Below are positions 33,013 through 41,795 of a DNA stretch of 64,000 nucleotides, piece by piece. The DNA is from Streptomyces sp. NBC_00370 (GTDB lineage: Bacteria > Actinomycetota > Actinomycetes > Streptomycetales > Streptomycetaceae). Below the pieces are notes generated by a model. It was not told the DNA's origin, made no database searches, and was given only the letters and a program-made list of their open reading frames with translations. Positions within the stretch are counted from its first letter, which is position 1. The number at the start of each line of letters is the position of its first letter. A program made the translations under genes and the position numbers. The stretch spans positions 2,114,501 to 2,178,500 of the forward strand of contig NZ_CP107968.1 in the NCBI RefSeq assembly GCF_036084755.1. The letters are read 5' to 3'.

Positions 33013-33999
33013 TCAGTTGTGGCTGTGGAGCACGTCGTTGAGACCGCCCCAGACCGCGTTGTTCGGCCGCGCCTCGACCGCGCCGGAGACCGAGTTGCGG
33101 CGGAAGAGGATGTTGCTCGCACCGGACAGTTCCCGCGCCTTGACGATCTGGCCGTCCGGCAGCGTCACGCGCGTACCGGCCGTGACGTACAGGCCCGCCT
33201 CGACCACGCACTCGTCACCGAGCGCGATGCCGATGCCCGCCTCGGCCCCGATGAGGCAGCGCTCGCCGATGACGATGCGCTCGGTACCGCCGCCGGACAG
33301 CGTGCCCATGGTGGAGGCGCCGCCGCCGATGTCCGAGCCGTCACCGATGACGACGCCCGCGGAGATCCGGCCCTCGACCATCGACGTGCCGAGCGTGCCG
33401 GCGTTGAAGTTGACGAAGCCCTCGTGCATCACGGTCGTACCGGCCGCGAGATGCGCGCCGAGCCGCACCCGGTCGGCGTCGGCGATCCGGACGCCCTTGG
33501 GGGCGACGTAGTCGGTCATACGCGGGAACTTGTCGACCGAGGTCACCTGCAGATGCAGCCCCTCGGCGCGGGCGTTGAGCCGTACGGTCTCCAGCGTGTC
33601 GACGGCGACCGGACCGAGGGAGGTCCAGGCGACGTTGGCGAGCAGGCCGAACTGCCCGTCGAGGTTCTGCCCGTGCGGCTTGACCAGCCGGTGGCTGAGC
33701 AGGTGCAGCCGCAGATACACGTCGTGCGCGTCGAGCGGCTTGTCGTCGAGCGAGGAGATGACCGTACGGACGGCGACGACCTCGACCCCGCGCCGCGCGT
33801 CGGGCCCGGTGGCCTTGGCGGCCCCGTCCCCGAGCAGCTCGACGGCGCGCTCGGCGGACAGCCGCTCGGTGCCCGCGGGGCCGGGCTCGGCGGACAGCTC
33901 GGGGGCGGGGTACCAGGTGTCGAGTACGGTGCCGTCGGCGGCGACGGTGGCGAGTCCGGCGGCGACGGCGCCGGTGGTACGAGGAGTCGTGTCGGTCAT
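33013..33999 (-). CDS. dapD: 2,3,4,5-tetrahydropyridine-2,6-dicarboxylate N-succinyltransferase
   Basis: A 328-residue actinobacterial-type DapD, which succinylates tetrahydrodipicolinate with succinyl-CoA in the lysine pathway. The N-terminal half is a mixed domain ([20 protein letters not shown]). Residues about 170-290 form a left-handed beta-helix of hexapeptide repeats ([42 protein letters not shown]). The end segment [20 protein letters not shown] carries CoA and succinyl contacts. Start ATG 33999. The adjacent convergent dapA supports a lysine/DAP role. Confidence 0.94.
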   Translation of the reverse strand: MTDTTPRTTGAVAAGLATVAADGTVLDTWYPAPELSAEPGPAGTERLSAERAVELLGDGAAKATGPDARRGVEVVAVRTVISSLDDKPLDAHDVYLRLHLLSHRLVKPHGQNLDGQFGLLANVAWTSLGPVAVDTLETVRLNARAEGLHLQVTSVDKFPRMTDYVAPKGVRIADADRVRLGAHLAAGTTVMHEGFVNFNAGTLGTSMVEGRISAGVVIGDGSDIGGGASTMGTLSGGGTERIVIGERCLIGAEAGIGIALGDECVVEAGLYVTAGTRVTLPDGQIVKARELSGASNILFRRNSVSGAVEARPNNAVWGGLNDVLHSHN

Positions 34000-34045
34000 A
34001 CCCGAAACCTAACGGCTGCGCGCACCACCGGGCGAACCGGTCTCA

Positions 34046-34061
34046 GCGCCTGATCAGGCGC
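34046..34061 (-). terminator. palindromic terminator after the sigma-factor operon
   Basis: GCGCCTGATCAGGCGC is a perfect 16-bp palindrome (six-pair stem, GATC loop) eight bases past the stop of the CU044_5270-like gene. Confidence 0.5.
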
Positions 34062-34068
34062 GCGCCGG

Positions 34069-35034
34069 TCAGGGGCGCTGGTCCTGGTGGTCGACGAGGG
34101 CCTGCCGTACGACGGCCTCGGAGCTGATGAGCTGCCCCTTGTGCCACGGGTCGCGCGGCGCGCCGGGGTCGTTGGCGGTCATGTCGGGCACTTCCCTGGC
34201 CACGATGTGCCGCGTCCCCGCGTAGACGTACGTCGTCGCGTCGTAGAGCGTCTCGGTGCGGAGCAGACTGCGCGGATCGTCCTTGGCCGGGTGGACGGCG
34301 ATGACGTCGCGGCCCGCGGCGTCGACGGTCCGCTCCGTGGTCAGGCCGGGCGTCGCCGCCAGCATCCGGTAGACGCGGGAAAGGCCGCGCGGCGGGGCGG
34401 GGTAGACGGACACCAGCGTGCCGAGCAGTTGGCTCCCCAGTTGCTCGTCGGTCGCCGAAGGGGTCTTGGCCCCCTGCTTGTCCCGGTAGAAGGCGCCGAT
34501 CCGCCGAAGCGCGGCGGACCGGTCGGCCGGCAGGGAGGCGAGCAGCTGGTACGTCCGCAGCGGCGACGCGTCGCCCGTCGTCTTGTCGAGGTCGAGCGCG
34601 GGGTCGCGGTACATGCGCCACTGCTCGTGCTTCTCCGGGCTGCTCGTCACACCGTTGGTGCGCACGATCTCGACGGTCTGCGTGTAGGTCCACTGCCCGT
34701 CGGCCGGATGCGGCGCCGGAGCCTTCGCCGCGGCGTCCGCCGCGCGGTTCAGCACCGTCGCGGCACTGAGCCGGGCCGGATCCGCCGGCGCGGCCGCGCT
34801 GCGGTCGGCGACCCCCCACCCGCTGTCGTCGGCGACCCGCACCCCCACCACGGCGGCCAGCGCGACGGCGGTGGTCGCGCCGATCACGGCCAACCGCCAG
34901 TCGTGGCGCGGCGAGTAGCCGCGCCGCCCCTGGTGCGCTGTGTCGAGCAGCCGCTGACGTCCGGGGGCAAGCCGCGAGCGGTCCGCCTCCGGCGCCCCGG
35001 ACCTGAACTCTCGTACGGCGGTCAGATCATCCAT
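34069..35034 (-). CDS. CU044_5270-family membrane protein, likely ECF partner
   Basis: A 321-residue protein with an N-terminal cytosolic segment (1-45: MDDLTAVREFRSGAPEADRS), one membrane helix (about 47-66, LAVIGATTAVALAAVVGVRV) and a large extracytoplasmic domain (GQWTYTQTVEIVRTNG, GLSRVYRMLAATPGLTTERT, DATTYVYAGTRHIV). This matches the actinobacterial CU044_5270 family as I recall it. Its ATG overlaps the end of the ECF sigma gene by eight bases, so it is co-translated and probably acts as the cognate anti-sigma or sensor. It lacks the zinc HxxxCxxC of ZAS anti-sigma factors, so direct inhibition is unproven. Confidence 0.8.
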   Translation of the reverse strand: MDDLTAVREFRSGAPEADRSRLAPGRQRLLDTAHQGRRGYSPRHDWRLAVIGATTAVALAAVVGVRVADDSGWGVADRSAAAPADPARLSAATVLNRAADAAAKAPAPHPADGQWTYTQTVEIVRTNGVTSSPEKHEQWRMYRDPALDLDKTTGDASPLRTYQLLASLPADRSAALRRIGAFYRDKQGAKTPSATDEQLGSQLLGTLVSVYPAPPRGLSRVYRMLAATPGLTTERTVDAAGRDVIAVHPAKDDPRSLLRTETLYDATTYVYAGTRHIVAREVPDMTANDPGAPRDPWHKGQLISSEAVVRQALVDHQDQRP

Positions 35035-35620
35035 GTCGGATCGCCTCCACGGCGTCGTTCAAGGGCAGGGGATTGTCGCCGAGCGCCGTACGGACCTTGC
35101 GGCGGGCCCGGTTGAGGCGGGACCGGACGGTGCCGAGCGGGATGGAGAGCGCGTCGGCGATCTCCTGGTAGCTGAGATCCGCCCAGGCGATCAGCAGCAG
35201 CACGTGTCTGTCGCCGGGCGACAGCCCGGCCAGCGCGCCCGCGAGCGACGCCTGCGCCGACTGCGCGGTCACCCGGCTGTCGGCGCTGTCGGCCCACGAC
35301 TCGACGACGGGGTCAACTCCCGTACGGGCCAGCGCCCGCAGCGCGCGCACCTCGCCGCGGCGGTGCTTGCCGATGAGGTGGGCGGCTATCCCGTACAGCC
35401 AGGGCCGGGCGCTGCGCCGGGCCGTGTCGTAGCGCTGCCGGGCCCGGAAGGCGACGAGGAAGGTCTCGGCGGTCAGGTCGTCGGCGTGACTGTCGCCGAG
35501 GCGGCGCGTCGCGTACCGGTGGATGTCGGCGGCGTACCGGTCGTAGACGATCCCGAACAGTTCGGGCTGCTCGACGGACTGGCTGATGATCGCCGCGTCG
35601 TCGTCGGGTGGTCCGGTCAC
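35027..35620 (-). CDS. ECF RNA polymerase sigma factor
   Basis: A 197-residue group 4 sigma factor. Region 2 is at about residues 15-85 (ELFGIVYDRYAADIHRYATR, DDLTAETFLVAFRARQRYD with the core-binding DLTAETF, RPWLYGIAAHLIGKHRR). Region 4 is about 125-180 (LSPGDRHVLLLIAWADLSYQ, EIADALSIPLGTVRSRLNRA). GTG 35620 is chosen because GGAGG lies just upstream; an upstream in-frame ATG (35689) has no ribosome site. It overlaps the membrane partner gene. The upstream region shows no clear self-promoter that I can read, so the regulon is unknown. Confidence 0.92.
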   Translation of the reverse strand: MTGPPDDDAAIISQSVEQPELFGIVYDRYAADIHRYATRRLGDSHADDLTAETFLVAFRARQRYDTARRSARPWLYGIAAHLIGKHRRGEVRALRALARTGVDPVVESWADSADSRVTAQSAQASLAGALAGLSPGDRHVLLLIAWADLSYQEIADALSIPLGTVRSRLNRARRKVRTALGDNPLPLNDAVEAIRHG

Positions 35621-35705
35621 GGTGCCTCCGTGGTCGCTGCGGGGTGACGCCTTCACCCGCTGTTCCCCGATGAGGCGAAGTGGGTTCACGCAGCGGCGGC
35701 GCGCC

Positions 35706-35972
35706 TCAGCCCAGCCGGTTGCCCGCGCCCCTGCCGTCGGCGTGGTCGACGTCGTCCTCGGCGCGCGGCAGCGCGCGGTGCCCCTCGGAGTGGTGGTTGA
35801 CCCAGCCGCAGACCCCGCAGCTGTAGCGGCCGTCGAGCCCGGCGATGAGCGTGCCGCACTGCCGGCACTCGGCGTAGGTGATCTCGGGGTCGACGGTATC
35901 GACGGTATCGACAGGACCGACGGGGCCTATGGCGTCCATCGGGTCGACGGAGTCCGGGGGTGGCATGCTCAC
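35706..35972 (-). CDS. small zinc-ribbon protein
   Basis: An 88-residue protein. A Pro/Asp/Val-rich N-terminus with VDTVDTVD repeats is followed by a zinc ribbon with two CxxC pairs: AECRQCGTLIAG and YSCGVCGWVNHH, and an acidic tail. It starts at GTG 35972, or at ATG 35966 two codons in. It could be a nucleic-acid or protein binding accessory factor; I do not recognise a family with known function. The repeat GGTATCGAC in the N-terminal part shows it can vary in length. Confidence 0.7.
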   Translation of the reverse strand: MSMPPPDSVDPMDAIGPVGPVDTVDTVDPEITYAECRQCGTLIAGLDGRYSCGVCGWVNHHSEGHRALPRAEDDVDHADGRGAGNRLG

Positions 35973-36017
35973 CGCTCAAACCTACCGCCGGGGGCGCGAG
36001 CCGTCCCCGGCCGATCC

Positions 36018-36554
36018 CTACGGAATCAACCGGCCGAGCATGGCGCGCGCGTAGTCCTCGTCGTACGCGCTGTCGGTGAGCAGCACCTGGAGACAGATGC
36101 CGTCGAGCAGGGCGACCAGCGCCCGCGCTGTCGCGGGGTCGGTGCGCCGGGCCAGGATCTCGGAGACCCCGTCGGTCCACTCGGCGGCGACGGGCCGCAG
36201 CGCGGGGTTGCGCAGGGCGGCGAGGTACAGCTCGTACTCCAGCTCCACGCCGGTACGGTCGCGGCCCAGCCACCGCCCGATCAGCCGGGCGAGCTGCCCC
36301 GCGAGGTCCCCTTCGGGCCCGGTAAGAGCGTCACTCCCCCGTATCTCGGCGGCGAGCCCCTCGTTGGCCTGGCGCAGCGCGGCGACGAGCAGTTCGTCGA
36401 GGGAGGCGAAGTGGTACGTGGTGGAGCCGAGCGGTACGTCGGCCTCGGCGGCGACGGTCCGGTGGCTGAGCCCGGCGATCCCGCTGCGCCCGACGACACG
36501 AATCGCCGCGTCGATGATCCGCTGCCGACGGTCGGGGTCATGACGCCGGGTCAT
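36018..36554 (-). CDS. TetR family transcriptional regulator
   Basis: A 178-residue repressor. The N-terminal helix-turn-helix is RQRIIDAAIRVVGRSGIAGL followed by SHRTVAAEADVPLGSTTYHF, and the rest is the helical ligand domain (EYELYLAALRNPALRPVAAE, ARALVALLDGICLQVLLTDS). Its ATG (36554) overlaps the stop of the SMR transporter gene as ATGA, so the two are one operon with the pump first. It should bind the tandem 18-bp repeats at 36874-36913 and repress the pump and itself until a cationic drug binds. Confidence 0.92.
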   Translation of the reverse strand: MTRRHDPDRRQRIIDAAIRVVGRSGIAGLSHRTVAAEADVPLGSTTYHFASLDELLVAALRQANEGLAAEIRGSDALTGPEGDLAGQLARLIGRWLGRDRTGVELEYELYLAALRNPALRPVAAEWTDGVSEILARRTDPATARALVALLDGICLQVLLTDSAYDEDYARAMLGRLIP

Positions 36555-36874
36555 GAGTGCGACCCGCCGAGGTTGAGCACGACGACCCCGACGATCACGA
36601 GCACGATCCCCGCGATCTTGACGAGGCTGGTCGACTCGTTGAGGAAGACCATCCCGATGAGCGCGATCACCGCGGTCCCTGACCCGGCCCAGATCGCGTA
36701 GGCGGTGCCGACGGACAGCGTCTTGAGGGTCTGCGCGAGCAGGGTGAACGCCAGTACGTACCCGGCGAGCGTGATCAGCGAGGGCCAGAGCCGGGTGAAC
36801 CCGTCGCTGTACTTCATCGCGGTCGTCCCGGCCACCTCGGCGGCGATGGCGGCGGCGAGCAGTCCGTATCCCAT
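36551..36874 (-). CDS. SMR family multidrug efflux protein
   Basis: A 107-residue four-helix small multidrug resistance protein (QacE/EmrE type). It starts MGYGLLAAAIAAEVAGTTAM; the essential membrane glutamate is in AAEVAGT. Other helices are PSLITLAGYVLAFTLLAQTL, VGTAYAIWAGSGTAVIALIG and IAGIVLVIVGVVVLNL. It exports cationic compounds with the proton gradient, as a dimer. The ATG at 36874 has no ribosome site and coincides with the predicted transcript start, so translation is probably leaderless. The TetR gene follows with an ATGA overlap. Confidence 0.93.
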   Translation of the reverse strand: MGYGLLAAAIAAEVAGTTAMKYSDGFTRLWPSLITLAGYVLAFTLLAQTLKTLSVGTAYAIWAGSGTAVIALIGMVFLNESTSLVKIAGIVLVIVGVVVLNLGGSHS

Positions 36875-36913
36875 GTGTACGAGTGTACGCATCGCTGTGT
36901 ACACCTGTACACA
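36874..36913 (-). promoter_or_regulatory. SMR-tetR promoter with tandem TetR operators
   Basis: TGTGTACACCTGTACACA (36896-36913) is a perfect palindrome with 8-base arms. TGTGTACGAGTGTACGCA (36874-36891) matches it at 14 of 18 positions, 22 bases away. On the minus strand TACACT (36887-36882) is a good -10, with TGTACA 18 bases upstream; transcription would start at or next to the ATG. The operators cover the whole promoter and the start codon. Confidence 0.75.
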
Positions 36914-37009
36914 CCACTGCCGACGGCCTTAGGCCAGGAACTGGCCTAGTTGACGCCTACCGTCGCTGCCTGCCGACCGACCGACACCAGCGAAAGGACC
37001 GCGACCGCG

Positions 37010-37487
37010 ATGCCCGAGCAGACCAGCGCCGCGCCGACCGGCTACACCACCGTCGCGCCCTGGGTCGTCACCGACGACCCGGGAGGCCTTCCTCGACTTC
37101 GTCAGCCAGGCGTTCGGCGGCGAAGAACTCGGCCGGGTGCCGACCGAGGACGGCCTGATCGGCCACGCCGAGATCCGCGTCGGCGACACCGTCGTCCTGG
37201 CCTTCGACCGCCACCCGACCTGGCCCCGCACCCCGAGCCTGCTGCGGGTCTTCGTGGCCGACGCGGACACGGCGTTCACCCGGGCCGTCGCCGCGGGCGG
37301 CCAGGTGGTCACGGCCCTGGCCGACGACGCCTTCGGCCGGCGCGGGGGGCGTATCAAGGACCGCCTCCAGGACCCGGCGTACGCCGAGACGATGCGGGTG
37401 GCCCAGGAAACCCTCGACGCGGAACTCAGCGGCGAACACGAAGGACGGAGCAGCGCCCCGGTCAGGCCCCGGTCAGTCGAGCAGTGA
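37010..37487 (+). pseudogene. frameshifted and internally shortened VOC/glyoxalase gene
   Basis: From ATG 37010 the frame reads MPEQTSAAPTGYTTVAPWVV then TDDPG, after which the coding sense moves to another frame (AFLDFVSQAFGGEELGRVPT, then EDGLIGHAEIRVGDTVVLAF). The break is at the GGG near 37080; one extra G explains it. The 3' part also lacks the usual DPFGNxWW segment: GGRIKD joins directly to RLQDPAYAETMRVAQETLDA, as if ~20-25 codons were deleted. Homologues are PhnB-like VOC proteins. GAAAGGACC is the remaining ribosome site. The C-terminus overlaps the convergent VOC gene by 15 bases. A sequencing error could explain the shift but not the deletion. Confidence 0.75.
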
Positions 37488-37838
37488 GCTCTTCGGACTC
37501 AGCACGCAGAATTCATTGCCCTCAGGATCTTCGAGGACGACCCAGGTCGCCGATTCCCCCTGCCCGACATCGGCCCGCCGCGCACCGAGCGCGATGATCC
37601 GCTCGACCTCGGCGGCCTGGTCGTCGGGCGACAGATCGATATGCAGCCGGTTCTTGACGGCCTTGCGCTCACCCACCGGCACGAAACAGATCCCGGGCAG
37701 CGCGGCAGCGTCCGCACCGATGACGATCTCGTCGTCGGCCTCGAACACCACCTGCCAGTCCAGCACCCCGACCCAGAAGCGGGCGAGCGAGGGCAGATCG
37801 TGCGCGTCGATCACGAGCTGGTAGCAGGAGACACCCAT
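37473..37838 (-). CDS. VOC family protein (glyoxalase-like)
   Basis: A 121-residue single-module vicinal-oxygen-chelate protein: SCYQLVIDAHDLPSLARFW, then ICFVPVGERKAVKNRLHIDL, and the typical end VVLEDPEGNEFCVLSP. The H of RLHIDL and the E of GNEFC are the usual metal-ligand positions. ATG 37838 with GGAC upstream is chosen; an upstream extension of 17 codons is Gly-rich. Members include glyoxalases, antibiotic-binding proteins and many unknowns; substrate not predictable. It lies tail to tail with the VOC pseudogene, from which it differs clearly. Confidence 0.85.
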   Translation of the reverse strand: MGVSCYQLVIDAHDLPSLARFWVGVLDWQVVFEADDEIVIGADAAALPGICFVPVGERKAVKNRLHIDLSPDDQAAEVERIIALGARRADVGQGESATWVVLEDPEGNEFCVLSPKSSLLD

Positions 37839-37879
37839 ACGTCCAGTCTGCCCGCCCCCTGACCCCCCGCCATGCCGAC

Positions 37880-38293
37880 TCACACACACGGCCCGACAAA
37901 CTCCGGCCGCCTTTCGCTGGCCCCCCAGTCCACAACCTCGCGAAGCTTCCTGGACAAGGTCGCCCGGTCGATCCCCGACCCGCCCAGGGACGCGTCCACC
38001 ACAGTCGGAATCTCAAGGATCTCCGCACCCTTGTCGGTGAACTCCAGGGTGAGCAGCGAATCAGTAACCCGCACGCCGCACAGACAGCCGTAAGCCGTGT
38101 GGCCCAGTTCGGTCGAAACGCAGTAGGAATCCATCCCCGACCGAATGTCCTGCTCCTCGGGCTCATAGGTGGACCGCTGGACCACGAACGACCTCGCCAC
38201 ACCACCGCCATCGACCCCGGCGATCCCCACGACAAGAACCTCTTCGTCGTCGCGGTCCTCGAAGAATCCGACCTCGACGCCGATCAACCGCAT
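37880..38293 (-). CDS. Imm10-like immunity protein (orphan)
   Basis: A 137-residue protein resembling Imm10 immunity proteins of polymorphic-toxin systems: FVVQRSTYEPEEQDIRSGMD, YCVSTELGHTAYGCLCGVRV, TDSLLTLEFTDKGAEILEIP and VVDASLGGSGIDRATLSRKL. The order 'YC...G..AYG', beta strand, then 'L.L.F...A..L.IP' fits that family in memory. ATG 38293 has AAGGGGA seven bases upstream. It would neutralise a toxin in the cytosol, but no toxin, WXG/Esx, RHS or PrsW-type gene is in the window. It may protect against toxins from sibling strains. The family call is moderate. Confidence 0.6.
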   Translation of the reverse strand: MRLIGVEVGFFEDRDDEEVLVVGIAGVDGGGVARSFVVQRSTYEPEEQDIRSGMDSYCVSTELGHTAYGCLCGVRVTDSLLTLEFTDKGAEILEIPTVVDASLGGSGIDRATLSRKLREVVDWGASERRPEFVGPCV

Positions 38294-38332
38294 CCCGAAA
38301 TCCCCTTCCCCCGGCTGCTGCCATCAGCCGGA

Positions 38333-38803
38333 TTATCCCAGGTAGGGCCTTTCGCGCTGTTCCATGAAGTGCTGGAGCCTGAGCCGTTGAGTGTGGTGCA
38401 TCGGAAGTCGCTCGAACTCTTCGGGCGGCACGAACCGGAGTTCGGTGGACTCGTCCGAGATCGCAAGCCGGCCGCCGGTGACGCGGGCGGTGAAGCAGAC
38501 GTTGAACTGTCGCCGCACCTCGCCGTCGGTGTAGGCGATGATGTGCTTCGGGTCGGTGTACGTGCCGACCAGGCCGGTGATCTCGACGTCGAGGCCCGTC
38601 TCTTCCTTGACCTCACGAACGGCCGTGCCCGGCAGGGAGTCGGTCAGCTCCATAACCCCGCCCGGCAGCGCCCACAGGTCGTTGTCGCGGCGCCGCTGGA
38701 GGAGGATGCGCCCGTGGTCATCGCTGACGACGGCGGACGCGGCCACGACCATGCCGTTCGGCTCGGGCGCGTTCGGCTCGTCGTAATACTCGGTGCGCGC
38801 CAC
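38333..38803 (-). CDS. NUDIX hydrolase
   Basis: A 156-residue Nudix protein hydrolysing a nucleoside diphosphate linked to some moiety. It opens RTEYYDEPNAPEPNGMVVAA and has WALPGGVMELTDSLPGTAVR followed by EVKEETGL. In the box Gx5Ex7REUxEExGU the first glutamate is replaced by Asp (ELTD), while the REVKEE metal ligands are intact, so activity is likely. It belongs to the ADP-ribose/dNTP-like group with RRRDNDLWALPGG. Start is GTG 38803 with GGAGGAAGG upstream. Monocistronic, just beyond the suf operon terminator. Confidence 0.9.
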   Translation of the reverse strand: MARTEYYDEPNAPEPNGMVVAASAVVSDDHGRILLQRRRDNDLWALPGGVMELTDSLPGTAVREVKEETGLDVEITGLVGTYTDPKHIIAYTDGEVRRQFNVCFTARVTGGRLAISDESTELRFVPPEEFERLPMHHTQRLRLQHFMEQRERPYLG

Positions 38804-38859
38804 AGTCAGCCTTCCTCCCGTACGGGGGTTGCCGTCGCCCGGTGCGTCCGGTGACGCGG

Positions 38860-38901
38860 AAAGGCGCGGCGCGCCCCTTGTGAGGGGTGCGTCGCGCCTT
38901 T
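38860..38901 (-). terminator. terminator of the suf operon
   Basis: Arms 38860-38878 and 38883-38901 pair over 19 positions (two as G-U) with a TGTG loop, 20 bases past the last suf gene. On the minus strand the stem ends in TTT. Confidence 0.88.
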
Positions 38902-38920
38902 GGCACGGGCGGGGGTGGCG

Positions 38921-39259
38921 TCAGACGTTGAAGCCCAGCGCGCGGAGTTGTTCGCGGCCGTCGTCCGTGATTTTGTCCGGGCCCCACGGGGGCATCCAGA
39001 CCCAGTTGATCTTGAGTTCGTTGACGATGCCCTCCGTCGCCGTCTGGGCCTGTTCCTCGATCACGTCCGTCAGCGGGCAGGCCGCCGACGTCAGTGTCAT
39101 GTCCAGGGTGGCGATGTTGGACTCGTCGATGTGGATGCCGTAGATCAGGCCCAGGTTGACGACGTCGATGCCCAGTTCGGGGTCGACCACGTCGTACAGC
39201 GCCTCGCGGACCTCGTCCTCCGAGGCCGGCTTCATGGTCAGGGTCTCGTTCTCGCTCAT
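38921..39259 (-). CDS. sufT: SufT/MIP18-family (DUF59) Fe-S assembly factor
   Basis: A 112-residue protein with the DUF59 core: EDEVREALYDVVDPELGIDV, VNLGLIYGIHIDES, and the reactive cysteine in MTLTSAACPLTDVIEEQ. The C-terminus NWVWMPPWGPDKITDDGREQ is typical of SufT-like proteins. It helps deliver or mature iron-sulfur clusters to target proteins. Its ATG overlaps the sufU stop (ATGA) and it is the last gene of the operon. Confidence 0.92.
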   Translation of the reverse strand: MSENETLTMKPASEDEVREALYDVVDPELGIDVVNLGLIYGIHIDESNIATLDMTLTSAACPLTDVIEEQAQTATEGIVNELKINWVWMPPWGPDKITDDGREQLRALGFNV

Positions 39260-39726
39260 GCGGTCTCCTTGTGCGCCGTGTCGGTGTCGCCCAGTGCCTG
39301 GGCCGTCGCGTCCTTCCACGCCATCCAGCTCAGCAGGGCGCACTTGACGCGTGCGGGGTACTTCGAGACGCCGGAGAACGCCACCGCGTCCTCCAGCAGC
39401 TCCTCCATCGCGTCGTCCGGCTCCAGCTGCCCCTTGGACTGCATCAGCTCCAGGAAGGCGCCCTGGATCTTCTGCGCCTCCGCCAGGTCCTTGCCGACCA
39501 GCAGGTCGTTCAGTACGGACGCGCTGGCCTGGCTGATCGAGCAGCCCTGGCCCTCGTACGAGACGTCCTCGATCCGCGACCCGTCGTACCGCACGCGCAG
39601 CGTGATCTCGTCACCACAGGTGGGGTTGACGTGGTGCACCTCGGCGTCGCCGTCCCGCAGACCGCGCCCGTGGGGGTGCTTGTAGTGGTCCAGGATGACG
39701 TCCTGGTACATCGAATCCAGCTTCAC
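39256..39726 (-). CDS. sufU: SufU, zinc-dependent sulfur transferase
   Basis: A 156-residue IscU-like protein that accepts persulfide sulfur from SufS. It starts at GTG 39726 (MKLDSMYQDVILDHYKHPHG). The three ligand cysteines are in HHVNPTCGDEITL, GQGCSISQASASVL and RVKCALLSW; the first is followed by G-D, as in zinc-binding SufU. The stretch between motif 2 and 3 (about 18-21 residues longer than IscU) is also a SufU trait. Overlaps sufT by four bases; the gap to sufS is 26 bases. Confidence 0.95.
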   Translation of the reverse strand: MKLDSMYQDVILDHYKHPHGRGLRDGDAEVHHVNPTCGDEITLRVRYDGSRIEDVSYEGQGCSISQASASVLNDLLVGKDLAEAQKIQGAFLELMQSKGQLEPDDAMEELLEDAVAFSGVSKYPARVKCALLSWMAWKDATAQALGDTDTAHKETA

Positions 39727-39752
39727 GTGTCAGTCCTTTGTCCGACGAGGTC

Positions 39753-41023
39753 TCATCCGAAGAAGTTGCGGACGTGCTCAAGACCGTCGACCAGCGCGTC
39801 GACCTCGCTCTGTGTCGAGTACAGATAGAACGACGCTCGCGTGGTCGCAGGAATTCCGTACCGCAGGCAGACCGGCCGCGCGCAGTGGTGGCCGACCCGG
39901 ACCGCGATGCCCTGTTCGTCCAGGACCTGGCCCACGTCGTGCGGGTGGATGTCACCCAGCGTGAACGAGATCGTGGCGCCCCGGTCCTCGGCCGTCGTCG
40001 GGCCGATGATCCGCAGTCCCGGGATGTCCCGCAGCCGCTCCAGCGCGTACTCGGTGATCGCGTGCTCGTGCGCCGCGATCTTGTCCATGCCGATCGCCGA
40101 GAGGTAGTCCACGGCCGCGCCGAGGCCGACGGCCTGGGCGATCGGGGGCGTACCCGCCTCGAACTTGTGCGGCGCGGGGGCGTACGTGGACGAGTTCATC
40201 GTCACGGTCTCGATCATCTCGCCGCCGCCGAGGAACGGCGGCAGGTCGTCGAGCAGCTCCTGGCGGCCCCAGAGCACGCCGATGCCGGTGGGCCCGGTCA
40301 TCTTGTGCCCGGTGAACGCCACGAAGTCGGCCTGGAGCGCCTGGACGTCCAGCAGCTGGTGCGGGGCGGCCTGCGAGGCGTCGATGCAGACCAGCGCGCC
40401 GACCTGCTGCGCGCGGCGGACGATCGCCTCGACCGGGTTCTGGGTGCCCAGGATGTTGGAGACCAGGACGAAGGAGACGATCTTCGTCTTCTCCGTGATG
40501 ATCTCGTCGATGTTCGACAGGTCGAGCCGACCGTCGTCGGTGATGCCGAACCACTTCAGCTTCGCGCCCGTGCGCTGCGCGAGCAGCTGCCACGGCACGA
40601 TGTTGGAGTGGTGCTCCATCTCCGTGATGACGATCTCGGTCGAGTCGTCCACGCGGTACGGCTCGTCGGCCCAGCCCAGCATGTTGGCGACCAGGTTCAG
40701 CGACTCCGAGGCGTTCTTGGTGAAGATCACCTCGTCGCGGCTGGGCGCGTTGATGAAGGCCGCGACCTTGTCGCGGGCGCCCTCGTAGAGCGCCGTCGCC
40801 TCTTCGGCGATGGTGTACACCCCGCGGTGGACGTTCGCGTTGTGCTGCTCGTAGTAGTTGCTCAAGGCGTCGAGCACCTGACGCGGCTTCTGCGAGGTGG
40901 CCGCGGAGTCCAGGTAGACGAGCTTCTTGTCGTCGTGGATCACCCGGTCGAGGATCGGGAAGTCCTTGCGGATCGCCTCGTCGAGCAGGCGGTCCCGCAC
41001 TGAGAGCAGATCCGGAAGTTGTG

Positions 41024-41027
<4 letters not shown>
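39753..41027 (-). CDS. sufS: SufS, group II cysteine desulfurase
   Basis: A 424-residue PLP enzyme taking sulfur from cysteine. Seen: VYLDSAATSQKPRQVLDALS, the H of EMEHHSNIVPWQ, the D of ALVCIDASQAAPH, the PLP lysine in AFTGHKMTGPTG and the catalytic Cys in RVGHHCARPVCLRYG, in the shorter loop typical of SufS. Start GTG 41027 overlaps the sufC stop (GTGA). The N-terminus has a short extra helix (TQLPDLLSVRDRLLDEAI). Confidence 0.96.
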
Positions 41028-41788
<761 letters not shown>

Positions 41789-41795
41789 GGGTGAC

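Noticed and set aside
35890..35920. GGTATCGAC direct repeats as a possible mobile or CRISPR repeat
   Set aside because: Short, in frame and coding for VDTVDTVD in the zinc-ribbon protein; simple coding repeat.
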